DNA from: Hallerella sp964587155
GTDB taxonomy: Bacteria; Fibrobacterota; Fibrobacteria; Fibrobacterales; Fibrobacteraceae
Direction of reading: 5' to 3'
DNA: 64,000 bases
Assembly: GCA_964587155.1 (NCBI GenBank)
Contig: CAZPKF010000004.1
Span: 1-64,000 of the forward strand
Part shown: positions 24,995 to 33,631 of the stretch, piece by piece
How the letters are laid out: each line of letters starts with the position of its first letter
Numbering within the stretch: position 1 is the stretch's first letter
Made by a program: the position numbers and the translations under genes
Notes under the pieces: generated by a model
The model's database searches: none
The model's input: only the letters and a program-made list of their open reading frames with translations
What the model was told of the DNA's origin: nothing

Positions 24995-26437
24995 TTACAC
25001 TTTCAATTCGCCCGCATCCAGATTGTCCCATTCCGGGACCGCTTCTATCGCTGGGCGGACTTCTTCCCCGACAAACTTCGCCACCTGTCCGGGAGCGCGT
25101 CCCACGAACTTTTTCAAGTCCAAGATTTCCCGCAATTTCGCATCATCGATTCCCAAAGCCCGGAATTTCGGATTTGTCAACACGCGTTCGAGAAGATCGT
25201 TGTCCTTACCCTGTTCTTTCACCACTTTCCCCGCTTCCATGCTCATCACGCGAATTTCTTCGTGAAGTTCCTGACGGTCCCCGCCCTGTTTCACGCCTTC
25301 CATAATGATGTTTTCCGTCGCCATAAAGGGAAGTTCCGCCATGATGCGCTTTTCAATGACTTTCGGATATACGACAAGTCCCGTGCTCACATTTTCTGCG
25401 ATAATGAGCATCGCATCCATCGCCAAAAAGGCTTCCGGAATCGCAAGGCGTTTATTGGCGCTGTCATCGAGCGTCCGTTCAAACCATTGCGTCGCTTGGG
25501 TGAACGCCGTACTGTTTACCTGTTCCATGACAAATCTCGCCAACGAGCAAATCCGTTCGCAACGCATCGGATTTCGCTTGTACGCCATGGCGCTAGAACC
25601 TATTTGAGTCTTTTCAAATGGTTCTTCCACTTCTTTATTGCCCTGCATCAAGCGCATGTCTGTAGCAAACTTGTGAAGGCTTTGGGCGATAGAACTGAGA
25701 GTTTGATTGACGCGGTTGTCCCATTTGCGGGTATATGTTTGCCCGGTAATCGTGAGAACCCTGTCAAATCCGGCTTTGCGTGTCACGCGGCGATCGAGTT
25801 CCATAATCCGTTCTTCGTCGCCGTTGAACAAATCCATAAAACTAGCCTGAGTTCCCGTCGTTCCCTTTACCCCGCGGAACGGCAACACCTGAATGAGGAA
25901 GTTCAATTCTTCCAAATCGATTAAAAAATCCTGCAGCCAAAGGCAAGCGCGTTTGCCGACTGTCGTCAACTGGGCCGCCTGAAAATGCGTCGCTCCGAGC
26001 TGCGGCAAATCTTTGTATTCCAAAGCGAACTTGGAAAGTCTGTCCATGACGCGGCAAAGGCGTTTCCGCACAAGGATAAGTCCCTGTTTCATCTGAATCA
26101 AATCGGTGTTATCGCCGACATAAGCAGAAGTCGCTCCCAAGTGGATGATTCCCTTCGCCTTTGGGCATTGCACGCCGTAAGCGTAAACGTGGCTCATCAC
26201 ATCGTGACGGCGCCGTTTTTCTTCCGCTTCAGCAACTTCAAAATTGATATCGGTCGCATGCGCCTTGAGTTCGTCCACCTGATCCTGTGTAATGTTCAGT
26301 CCCAGTTCCATCTCGGATTCCGCAAGGTAAATCCACAATTTCCGCCACGTTTGGAACTTGTATTGCGGGCTGAAGATATAACTCATTTCCTTAGAGGCGT
26401 AACGTTGAATCAGAGGGCTTTCGTATTGATCGCGCAT
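24995..26437 (-). CDS. purB: Adenylosuccinate lyase
   Basis: 480 residues, normal for the longer PurB subtype. It cleaves SAICAR and adenylosuccinate in purine synthesis. The fumarase-superfamily signature is clear: GSSAMAYKRNPMRCER (about 292-307), with the active-site Ser on that loop. The general-acid His region is seen in LPQLGATHFQAAQ and the substrate-binding HLGATSAYVGDN lies near 100. GGAAC precedes ATG 26437. It lies downstream of the transglycosylase gene on the same strand, with only 21 bp between them. Confidence 0.96.
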   Translation of the reverse strand: MRDQYESPLIQRYASKEMSYIFSPQYKFQTWRKLWIYLAESEMELGLNITQDQVDELKAHATDINFEVAEAEEKRRRHDVMSHVYAYGVQCPKAKGIIHLGATSAYVGDNTDLIQMKQGLILVRKRLCRVMDRLSKFALEYKDLPQLGATHFQAAQLTTVGKRACLWLQDFLIDLEELNFLIQVLPFRGVKGTTGTQASFMDLFNGDEERIMELDRRVTRKAGFDRVLTITGQTYTRKWDNRVNQTLSSIAQSLHKFATDMRLMQGNKEVEEPFEKTQIGSSAMAYKRNPMRCERICSLARFVMEQVNSTAFTQATQWFERTLDDSANKRLAIPEAFLAMDAMLIIAENVSTGLVVYPKVIEKRIMAELPFMATENIIMEGVKQGGDRQELHEEIRVMSMEAGKVVKEQGKDNDLLERVLTNPKFRALGIDDAKLREILDLKKFVGRAPGQVAKFVGEEVRPAIEAVPEWDNLDAGELKV

Positions 26438-26458
26438 TGTGGTTCCTTTTCTTGAATT

Positions 26459-27373
26459 TTATTTTTCCGCCGCTTCCGGCGAGTTTGTGACATCCGTATC
26501 CATTCCCAAAGAATCCGGTCTTACATTCAACGCCTTCAGGCTGTCGACTTTCAAACTGTCGCGTTTGGGAAACATATTCTGGTAAATGACCGTCCGGCGG
26601 CTGGACATGAAACGTCCGTAACGGTTGTTCGGATTGTGTTTTCCGGGACTGGCCAAAACAGCCGCCATGTTAATGGACTGATCCAAGGATAGCTTGTAAG
26701 CGCTCTTGCCAAAATATTCACGACTGGCCGCTTCACAGCCAAAAATGTCTCGCCCCCATTGCGCGTAATTCAAATAGAGCTCTAAAATACGATCCTTGCC
26801 CAACATCTTTTCCATCAAAAGCGCATAAGCGAGTTCCTTGAATTTGCGTTCCCACGAACGTTCACTCGAAAGAAAAAGATTCTTCGCCAACTGCTGCGTA
26901 ATCGTACTGCCGCCGAATTTCGTCTTGCCGTAATAACGGTTCGCATCGAGGGCCTCTGCGATTGCCCGAACGTCAAAGCCCGGATGCTGATAAAATCCAG
27001 CGTCTTCGCTGGCGATGACCGCCTTTTGCAAATACGGACTGATACTGTCCAAGGGAACGAACCGGTGTTTGAGCTCCGTCGCCGGATTCGAATCCAAGAG
27101 CGCTTCCATATAACGGCTCATCTCCGGATTCGAAAATTCCAATTGTTTGACGTTATCGTAAATGGCGTAACCGTATGTAAAGGCTTTATACAAAAGAATC
27201 GAAGACACCACCGTAAATGCGATTGCATAAACGGTAAGCGCCAAAAATGCCAACCGCACGAACTTGTTCAAAGCCCAATAAATCCATTCCAAAACGGACA
27301 ACGCCACCCGGATTCCTTTCGGGAGTGCGTTCAGGCGCTTTCTCACAGAACGTTTTAATTGAGTACGGTTCAC
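26459..27373 (-). CDS. mtgA: Monofunctional peptidoglycan transglycosylase (GT51)
   Basis: 304 residues from a GTG at 27373 (VNRTQLKRSVRKRLNALPKG), which has a TATATT box 7 nt upstream; the frame stays open to 27457. One N-terminal membrane segment (VRLAFLALTVYAIAFTVVSSILLY) precedes the GT51 domain. Its motifs: KAVIASEDAGFYQHPGFD with the catalytic Glu, GGSTITQQLAKNLFL, and ALLMEKMLGKDRILELYLN. There is no penicillin-binding transpeptidase domain. The enzyme polymerises lipid II in the periplasm. The C-terminal 35 residues (KRDSLKVDSLKALNVRPDS...) are low-complexity. The start codon is uncertain. Confidence 0.92.
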   Translation of the reverse strand: MNRTQLKRSVRKRLNALPKGIRVALSVLEWIYWALNKFVRLAFLALTVYAIAFTVVSSILLYKAFTYGYAIYDNVKQLEFSNPEMSRYMEALLDSNPATELKHRFVPLDSISPYLQKAVIASEDAGFYQHPGFDVRAIAEALDANRYYGKTKFGGSTITQQLAKNLFLSSERSWERKFKELAYALLMEKMLGKDRILELYLNYAQWGRDIFGCEAASREYFGKSAYKLSLDQSINMAAVLASPGKHNPNNRYGRFMSSRRTVIYQNMFPKRDSLKVDSLKALNVRPDSLGMDTDVTNSPEAAEK

Positions 27374-27538
27374 AGGGGAGAATATAGAAAAGATGTCATT
27401 GGCAAAAGAACGGATGCGCCCCGTCGACAAAACAAGAGCGCGGCAAACGGCCTTCAAGAACCAACAACGGAAAAAATTCTCCCTTAAAAGACGTTTCGAA
27501 GCCTTCCTGTCGGGAATCTTGGGCGATTTTTCTCAACT

Positions 27539-27568
27539 TTGACCTCTCCGGTTTGAATTTTTTATAAA
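27539..27568 (+). promoter_or_regulatory. Promoter of gap
   Basis: TTGACC (27539-27544) and TATAAA (27563-27568) are 18 bp apart, about 68 bp before the gap start codon. This is the best sigma-70-like match seen in the plus-strand intergenic regions and fits a highly expressed gene. Confidence 0.6.
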
Positions 27569-27635
27569 TTTTGCTCAGCTAAAATCTCCCGTTTTGAGAG
27601 ATGGCAGATACACAATAAAACAAAAGGATCCTATC

Positions 27636-28637
27636 ATGGCTCTTAAACTCGGTATTAATGGTTTCGGCCGTATCGGCCGCATGGTTTTCCGCGCTGCTGT
27701 GGAAAACTTTTCCAAGGACATCACTGTTGTCGGTATTAACGACCTTCTCGATGTTGATTACCTCGCCTACATGCTGAAGTACGACTCCGTGCACGGCAAA
27801 TTCAACCACGACATCAAGGCGGAAGGCAACTTCCTCATCGTTGACGGCAATAAGATCCAGGTGTTCGCCGAAAAGGATCCGACCAATATAACTTGGGGTG
27901 CCCTGAATGTTGACGTTGTCGTGGAATCCACCGGATTCTTCCTGACCGACGAACTCGCCCGCGCTCACATCAAGGCCGGTGCGAAGAAGGTCATCATGTC
28001 TGCTCCGTCCAAGGATGCGACTCCGATGTTCGTCTATGGCGTCAACGACAAGACCTATGCGGGTCAGGACATCATCTCCAACGCGTCTTGCACCACGAAC
28101 TGCCTCGCCCCGATTTCCAAGGTTCTCAACGAAACCTTCGGCATCAAGCGCGGCCTCATGACCACCGTCCACGCTGCTACTGCAACGCAAAAGACTGTTG
28201 ACGGCCCGTCCAAGAAGGACTGGCGCGGCGGACGCGGCATCCTCGAAAACATCATCCCGTCTTCTACGGGTGCTGCCAAGGCTGTGGGCAAGGTTCTCCC
28301 GATGCTCAACGGCAAGCTCACCGGTATGTCTCTCCGCGTTCCGACCTCCGACGTTTCTTTCGTCGACCTGACCGCTGAACTCGAAAAGCCGGCTACCTAC
28401 GAAGCCATCTGCGAAGCCATGAAGAAGGCTTCCGAAGGCGAACTCAAGGGTATCCTCGGTTATACCGACGAAGCTGTCGTTTCCACCGACTTCCGCAACG
28501 ACGCTCACACGTCCATTTTCGACGTCAAGGCTGGCATCCAGCTCGACCCGACGTTCGTCAAGGTTTGCGCCTGGTACGACAACGAATGGGGTTACTCGAA
28601 CAAGGTCTGCGAAATGGCCAAGGTCATCACCAAGTAA
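27636..28637 (+). CDS. gap: Glyceraldehyde-3-phosphate dehydrogenase
   Basis: 333 residues from ATG 27636, which follows AAAGGAT. The Rossmann start INGFGRIGRMVFRAA and the active-site SNASCTTNCLAP with the catalytic Cys (about 152) are unmistakable, as are WRGGRGILENIIPSSTGAAKAVGKV and WYDNEWGYSNKV near the end. It is the glycolytic NAD-dependent enzyme. Codon choice differs from neighbours: Lys is mostly AAG, Asp mostly GAC, Leu mostly CTC, where nearby genes favour AAA and mixed codons. This is the usual mark of very high expression. A strong terminator follows. Confidence 0.98.
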   Translation: MALKLGINGFGRIGRMVFRAAVENFSKDITVVGINDLLDVDYLAYMLKYDSVHGKFNHDIKAEGNFLIVDGNKIQVFAEKDPTNITWGALNVDVVVESTGFFLTDELARAHIKAGAKKVIMSAPSKDATPMFVYGVNDKTYAGQDIISNASCTTNCLAPISKVLNETFGIKRGLMTTVHAATATQKTVDGPSKKDWRGGRGILENIIPSSTGAAKAVGKVLPMLNGKLTGMSLRVPTSDVSFVDLTAELEKPATYEAICEAMKKASEGELKGILGYTDEAVVSTDFRNDAHTSIFDVKAGIQLDPTFVKVCAWYDNEWGYSNKVCEMAKVITK

Positions 28638-28663
28638 TTCCGCTTCGGAAACGAACTTGAAAA

Positions 28664-28687
28664 GGCTCCGCGCAAGCGGAGCTTTTT
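28664..28687 (+). terminator. Intrinsic terminator after gap
   Basis: GGCTCCGC-gcaa-GCGGAGC followed by TTTTT. The next gene's TATATT box starts 3 bp later, so the terminator and the following promoter are nearly fused. Confidence 0.88.
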
Positions 28688-28689
28688 CG

Positions 28690-28695
28690 TATATT
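28690..28695 (+). promoter_or_regulatory. TATATT -10 box directly before the DMT transporter start
   Basis: TATATT ends 6 nt before ATG 28702 with no Shine-Dalgarno in between. The T tract of the gap terminator lies immediately upstream. Confidence 0.45.
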
Positions 28696-28701
28696 TGCGC
28701 C

Positions 28702-29583
28702 ATGCAAGCTCAACATCGCGGTTTCATTTACGGAGCCCTGGCCGCCATTTGCTACGGCACAAATCCCTTAGGCGCCCTTTACCTTTACAAATCAGGACTT
28801 TCTCCGGACTCTGTTCTTTTTTACCGCTTTTTGGGAGCCACCCTACTAAGCGCGCTTTTCATTCTTTTTTTGCGCAAGGATTTCCGGATTCCCAAAGAAA
28901 ACATTCCCGCTATCACTCTGTTGGGAATCCTCTTCGCCGTTTCTGCGCTCGCACTTTATTCCAGTTTCCTCTTCATGGATGCGGGAGTCGCCTCGACTCT
29001 TTTGTTCGCTTACCCAGTCATGGTCGCTATTTTCATGGCCGTTTTTTACAAAGAGAAAATTCAATTCAAAACGGTCCTCTCCATTTTTTTGGCCCTCGGC
29101 GGAGTCGCCCTTTTGATGCGGACTAGCGACGGGAGCACTCTCAGCCCAAAAGGAATTTCACTAGTCTTCCTATCTTCCCTGTCTTACGCCGTTTACATTA
29201 TCGTCGCAGCCCATGTTCCAAAGCCCATGGGAGCGTTAAAAATGAACATGGCTGTTTTTGGAATCTGCAGCGTTTGCCTTGCGCTGTATTCTTTATGCAT
29301 GCCCGGACATGCCCTCGCCCCACTGCAAAATCCGACTCAGTTTCTTTGGGCTTTTCAACTCGCTTTAGTCCCATCGCTGCTCTCTCTCGTTTTTATGCAA
29401 AAAGCCCTGCGGACAATTGGCTCTACGCCCACAGCCATTCTCGGCGCACTAGAACCGTTAACTGCCGTTTGCATCGGAGTCGGCGTTTTTCACGAGACCC
29501 TTTCGCCTAGGCTCCTAATTGGCATTTTCCTGATTCTCGGTGGCGTTACTTTGTTAGCAATCAAAAAAAGCAGTTCCCATTAA
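28702..29583 (+). CDS. EamA/DMT-superfamily transporter
   Basis: 293 residues from ATG 28702; the open frame extends upstream into the gap terminator, which is not credible coding sequence. Ten hydrophobic segments form two EamA repeats: GFIYGALAAICYGTNPLG... in the first, KGISLVFLSSLSYAVYIIVAAHV in the second. The second ends with the characteristic ILGALEPLTAVCIGVGVFHETLSPRLLIGIFLILGGVTLL. These inner-membrane carriers often export amino acids or other metabolites; the substrate cannot be deduced here. Confidence 0.9.
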   Translation: MQAQHRGFIYGALAAICYGTNPLGALYLYKSGLSPDSVLFYRFLGATLLSALFILFLRKDFRIPKENIPAITLLGILFAVSALALYSSFLFMDAGVASTLLFAYPVMVAIFMAVFYKEKIQFKTVLSIFLALGGVALLMRTSDGSTLSPKGISLVFLSSLSYAVYIIVAAHVPKPMGALKMNMAVFGICSVCLALYSLCMPGHALAPLQNPTQFLWAFQLALVPSLLSLVFMQKALRTIGSTPTAILGALEPLTAVCIGVGVFHETLSPRLLIGIFLILGGVTLLAIKKSSSH

Positions 29584-29600
29584 AGTTACCCAAAGAAATT

Positions 29601-31169
29601 TTAGGGAGAAAGCCAAGGGAACAGGTTGTCGCGGTTTTCTATCGCCAAGAGCAAGCTATCGTCTTTAAATTCGCCATTGAACATGGCGCACAATTTCATA
29701 AAATCCCTTTCGTGTTCAGAAAGACGGCGGCGTGCGTAATCCTCTGCAGAATGATTGTGAATCATAAACGCCCAATCCGACGCCTGGAAAAGGACCAGTT
29801 CGCGTTCCATTTGGGCGAGGATTCTCTTCTGCTCTTTGGATTTCGCCTTATTGTGAGCCTGTTTGAAAAGGGAGAACATTTTGAAAAATTTGGGGTAGAC
29901 GAAATCCACTTGGGAATTGATCCAAACCGACGCAAAACCGTTTTCGCCCCACGAAGAAAAAATCGGACGGTGGATGCATTCGTCTTCGGGATCGGGCGTC
30001 ATGTCGCCAACGGATGCCAATTGCAAAATCGAAGACGAGGCTGCGCGTTCGAAAACGGATTCAATGAATTGCGGACCTTCGAACCACCAATGTCCAAAAA
30101 GTTCCGCATCGTAAGGGCATAGTTCACAGGGCCTGTGCGAAGCCATCTGGGGCGAAAGTTCCGCCATAAGGGCTTCTCGGTTTGAAACAAACAGGCGCGC
30201 ATGTTCTTTCGCCAAATTCATCGCCTGCCAAGGACGGTAAAGTTCCTTGGCTTCTCCTCCGGTAATTCGGTAATACTTGAACCCGGAATCGATCGGAGCG
30301 TCTCCTGCAAAAAAATACTCGCCCAAATAATTTCGGTCCAATTCCTGGGAAATGTCCCGATAAAATTCTCGGTAATCCGGATGTCCGGGATAGCCGCGCA
30401 TTCGGCTCCACACTTCTACGGAACTGGCCTGTTCCCTGCCCAACGCCAAAAGCCCCGCCGGAGTTTTGATGGGCGCAAAAACGCCATATTGGGGAGCGGG
30501 ATCCGAAAGAAGAACTCCATGAGTTTCTAGGAAAAAGACCTTCAGGTTCTTTTCCGCCAAGTAAGCATCCAAGCCGTCAAAGTATCCGCATTCCGGAAGC
30601 CACACGGCCCGTGGCGCTTTTCCAAAAGCGCGGCGGAAAGCTTCGACAGTCAAATCCAATTGCATCCGGATGCTGTCCGGTTCCGCCTGGTAAGCCGGCA
30701 AAAACGGATGCGTCCCCACGCAAGTCAAGAGATACAGTTTTCCCCGGCGTTCTAGCGAAGCGAATTCCGAGAGGATGTCCCGATGCAGGCGACATTCCCA
30801 CAACTCCGAAAGTTCCATCAATCGGGCTGCATAAAATTTGGCGATAGGCAAACGCTCGGCATCACCGGCAAGCCTTTTCAGTTCTTTGCCGGCCAATTCC
30901 TGCAACTTTTGAAGGTGCGCAGAATAACGTTCGCAAAGAAGTTTGTCCGAAAGCATCGCCAACAGCGTTGGAGAAACGCTCAAATTGAGTACACCGGGAA
31001 CACCTTTTTCCGCCAAACGGGAAAGGGTTTGCACGAGCGGCAAATATGTTTCCGTCAGGGCTTCGAACAGCCAATTTTCTTCGAGAAACCGGTCATAATC
31101 CGGATTCCGCACAAACGGTAAATGCGCGTGCAACAACAAATAAAGCTGTCCGTAGCACCCGGAATTCAA
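29601..31169 (-). CDS. GH57 1,4-alpha-glucan branching enzyme
   Basis: 522 residues, TTG start at 31169 supported by a GGAGG 5 nt upstream. The GH57 fold opens with GQLYLLLHAHLPFVRN; the catalytic nucleophile is the Glu in AVWLPECGYFDGLD (about 194) and the acid/base the Asp in CPYDAELFGHWWFEGP (about 354). The C-terminal helical domain has SSWGENGFASVWIN and SSDWAFMIHNHSAEDYARRRL-type signatures (the latter reads ASDWAFMI here), as in GH57 branching enzymes. It would introduce alpha-1,6 branches into glycogen-like glucan in the cytoplasm. It follows the DUF4912 gene by 12 bp, a common pairing. Confidence 0.9.
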   Translation of the reverse strand: MNSGCYGQLYLLLHAHLPFVRNPDYDRFLEENWLFEALTETYLPLVQTLSRLAEKGVPGVLNLSVSPTLLAMLSDKLLCERYSAHLQKLQELAGKELKRLAGDAERLPIAKFYAARLMELSELWECRLHRDILSEFASLERRGKLYLLTCVGTHPFLPAYQAEPDSIRMQLDLTVEAFRRAFGKAPRAVWLPECGYFDGLDAYLAEKNLKVFFLETHGVLLSDPAPQYGVFAPIKTPAGLLALGREQASSVEVWSRMRGYPGHPDYREFYRDISQELDRNYLGEYFFAGDAPIDSGFKYYRITGGEAKELYRPWQAMNLAKEHARLFVSNREALMAELSPQMASHRPCELCPYDAELFGHWWFEGPQFIESVFERAASSSILQLASVGDMTPDPEDECIHRPIFSSWGENGFASVWINSQVDFVYPKFFKMFSLFKQAHNKAKSKEQKRILAQMERELVLFQASDWAFMIHNHSAEDYARRRLSEHERDFMKLCAMFNGEFKDDSLLLAIENRDNLFPWLSP

Positions 31170-31181
31170 AAATGCCTCCGA

Positions 31182-32363
31182 TTATTCCGTACGCTTGATG
31201 ACTACGGGCACAATGGTCGTCGGAAAATCGCCGTCTTTGTCTGTCGCGAAAACAGGAATAATCTGAGTGGAATCCGGCAAATCCTGTTCAAAAGAGAACG
31301 TGCCATCTGGATTGAGCGGGAACGGTTCTCCACGGACTTGGAGATGGGCATCCGGGCGCGTGCCACCGTAAACGATAAGGCGCGTCTTGACCCACAGGAA
31401 AAAGTCCTTGCCGTAATTCACGCTTTCCGGATTCGGAGCTTGCACAAGCGAGCCGCTTGAAAACGCCCCATTTGAAAGAGCGCCGGAAAAGAACGATTCT
31501 GAAGAACTTGCCAAATTTTCCAACCACTTCGAAACAGTCTGACTGGAAAGTCCGGAACTGCCAAAGCCGCCGATTCCCGCATTTCCCAGAGAAGCTTTGA
31601 AAAAGGCGCTATCCGCATTCTTCGGGGATTTTTTCACACTGTCATAGCTGAAAACTTGCATGGCAGGAGATTCGAGCAAGGGAGCGAAAGTACCCTTAGA
31701 CGATTTGACACCCAATGTTGCGCGGAACGATTGGGCTCCGCGGTTCTGCACATACCAGCTTTTGGCATCGGCAGGGACTTCGACATCCTGGAATTTCCGC
31801 ATTTTATTTTTGCGGATGGTCAAATCCGAAGCCACATTGTACAGACGGAGGACAAGCGTATCTTTTTTGTCTTTGAGCGCTTCTTTGACACGACTTTCAC
31901 TGACTTCCCAGAAAGCGTGGAGGAAATTGGGGTCCCGCTGCATGAGCACCAGGTATTCCGGGGAAAATTCCGTCGGATTCTGGAAAGCCGCAGCCGAATC
32001 GCTTTCCACTTTTGGATAAACCTTGGTTTGGGGCTTGGTCTTTTTTTCCGCAAGGCTTCCTTTCGCCTTTTCAGTCCGTTTTGCCGCCGTAGAAACTTTG
32101 TCTATCGTGGATTTGCGGGATTCCGAAGCCTTTGTGCGAGTCGTTTTGGAAACGGCGCTCTTGATTTCGGCCACTTTGGTCTTGACTTTTTCCTTCGCCT
32201 TGCGAGAAGCCGTCTTGAGTTCGGCGACTTTGGATTCAGCCTTTTGCGAAATGGCTTTCAGTTCCTTGACCTTCGTCTTTTCTTCTTTGACGACATCTTT
32301 CACTGCTTTTTTCAGCGAAGAAACAACCTTACTTTTAGAGGGAGCCTTTTTCTTCGAATCCAT
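31182..32363 (-). CDS. DUF4912 protein with a Lys/Ala-rich N-terminus
   Basis: 393 residues. The first 115 are low-complexity and strongly basic, with repeated KVAELKTASRKAKEK- and KVAEIKSAVSKTT-like units resembling histone H1-like tails; they may form helices that bind nucleic acid or polyanions. The DUF4912 domain follows (about 130-230: FSPEYLVLMQRDPNFLHAFWEVSESRVKEAL). The C-terminal part includes VKTRLIVYGGTRPDAHLQVRGEPFPLNPDGTFSFEQDLPD, a beta-rich segment. DUF4912 is commonly next to GH57 branching enzymes, suggesting a part in glucan metabolism. AAAGGAG precedes ATG 32363. Confidence 0.82.
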   Translation of the reverse strand: MDSKKKAPSKSKVVSSLKKAVKDVVKEEKTKVKELKAISQKAESKVAELKTASRKAKEKVKTKVAEIKSAVSKTTRTKASESRKSTIDKVSTAAKRTEKAKGSLAEKKTKPQTKVYPKVESDSAAAFQNPTEFSPEYLVLMQRDPNFLHAFWEVSESRVKEALKDKKDTLVLRLYNVASDLTIRKNKMRKFQDVEVPADAKSWYVQNRGAQSFRATLGVKSSKGTFAPLLESPAMQVFSYDSVKKSPKNADSAFFKASLGNAGIGGFGSSGLSSQTVSKWLENLASSSESFFSGALSNGAFSSGSLVQAPNPESVNYGKDFFLWVKTRLIVYGGTRPDAHLQVRGEPFPLNPDGTFSFEQDLPDSTQIIPVFATDKDGDFPTTIVPVVIKRTE

Positions 32364-32383
32364 GATTTCTCCTTTGGCGCAGA

Positions 32384-33631
32384 TCAGTGCACCGTTTTCG
32401 GCTTGTTGCCCCAGTTGCCTACACCCGTCAGTCCAACGGCGATTCCGATGAATTTCTCTTCCCAGATAGAATCATCGCCCGACGCGCGCATGCCACCCTG
32501 GATGGCGACATCCAACTTCGTTTGGCGTCGTCCCAGCGGGAAACCGGATCCAATAGCGGCTCCAAATTCCCTGACATCCGAAATGTAATAATTTCTAAAC
32601 CAAGTCCCAATCCGGAAGTCCATTTTCTGGAGGTAACTTTTGAAATAATCTGTCGAACCGCTGCGTTCATACCCCAAAGCGGCGACGAATTCTGTTTGCG
32701 TGTCCGTTGAATCCTTTAAATTCCACGAACCGGCGATATTGGCCACATCGGCATCCCATCCCCGAAGCATAAAGTCCAGCATGAGATGGTTCCGTTTTTT
32801 GAAGCGGAACGCAAGCCCCGTGGCAAGGGTCGGCGGAACTTCGATTTCGCGGTGGAGCTTTGTTGGGACAAGAGTGTCCGTTTGGCTAAATTCCAAGTTG
32901 TATTCGAGCTTGTTCTTGAGCGTGTAAGGAGTCGTGTAAGAAAAGTAGTAAGACGCCTTTTTCCCTTTGTAGTGGAGGGCTCCCGTGTAATAAGCCGGAT
33001 GATTTTTGATTTCCCAGGAACCTTCGGCGGATTCCGTAAGTTCCGAATTGTTCGTCGCCCATGCGTCCGATGCGGCGACTTGGCTGTTGTCCGCACCTAA
33101 AACCAGCTTCCGGGATACGGAACCCATGACAAAGTGAGCGGAAAAGCCCAGAGAAACGCGCCGGAAAAACGGGAGACGAACCGCATAAGACGGAGTGATC
33201 TCGTAAAGGTTTCCTTTATACTTGATATTTGCCAAACTAGTCTTTGTCGAGTCTTCGACTTCTTCGTCTAAATTCGACGTGTATTTCTGCGAAAGGGAGA
33301 GCGACAACGTTCCCCAATCATGCATGGCGAAAACAAAGGAAAGCGAAGGGATTTCGAGAGTCGTCGACGCATACGACGTTTCGTCCTTCGACGCGACATT
33401 CGCTTCGAACGCAATCGTCGCATTGAAAGACGTATTGGTTTCAAACGCAAGACTTGCCGGGTTCCATTCCACGTAGCCGCTACCCGCCTTCGCTCCACCC
33501 GAATATCCGCGTCCAAGCGTGATCGCCGTGGCCCCTTCGGTCGGTTTTCCCAAAGCTTCGAGCCCCATCATTGAAGCTGCGTTTGCCGCCATGGAAACAC
33601 AAAAAACAGAAAAGAGGATTTTGCGCATCAT
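32384..33631 (-). CDS. Predicted outer-membrane beta-barrel protein (FadL/PorV-like)
   Basis: 415 residues with a signal peptide (MMRKILFSVFCVSMAANAA). The mature start (GLEALGKPTEGATAITLGRGYSGGAKAGSGYVEWNPASLAF) has the surface-helix and NPASLA motif seen in the FadL/PorV-type outer-membrane proteins. The remainder alternates amphipathic strands and ends in GIAVGLTGVGNWGNKPKTVH. The start overlaps the upstream lipoprotein gene's stop as ATGA. The DUF4912 gene begins 20 bp downstream. Whether it transports a hydrophobic ligand or serves a secretion system cannot be told. Confidence 0.72.
   Translation of the reverse strand: MMRKILFSVFCVSMAANAASMMGLEALGKPTEGATAITLGRGYSGGAKAGSGYVEWNPASLAFETNTSFNATIAFEANVASKDETSYASTTLEIPSLSFVFAMHDWGTLSLSLSQKYTSNLDEEVEDSTKTSLANIKYKGNLYEITPSYAVRLPFFRRVSLGFSAHFVMGSVSRKLVLGADNSQVAASDAWATNNSELTESAEGSWEIKNHPAYYTGALHYKGKKASYYFSYTTPYTLKNKLEYNLEFSQTDTLVPTKLHREIEVPPTLATGLAFRFKKRNHLMLDFMLRGWDADVANIAGSWNLKDSTDTQTEFVAALGYERSGSTDYFKSYLQKMDFRIGTWFRNYYISDVREFGAAIGSGFPLGRRQTKLDVAIQGGMRASGDDSIWEEKFIGIAVGLTGVGNWGNKPKTVH

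Noticed and set aside
27579..28703. 374-codon open frame on the minus strand opposite gap
   Set aside because: Strong codon bias of gap removes stops on the opposite strand; the translated sequence has no family features.
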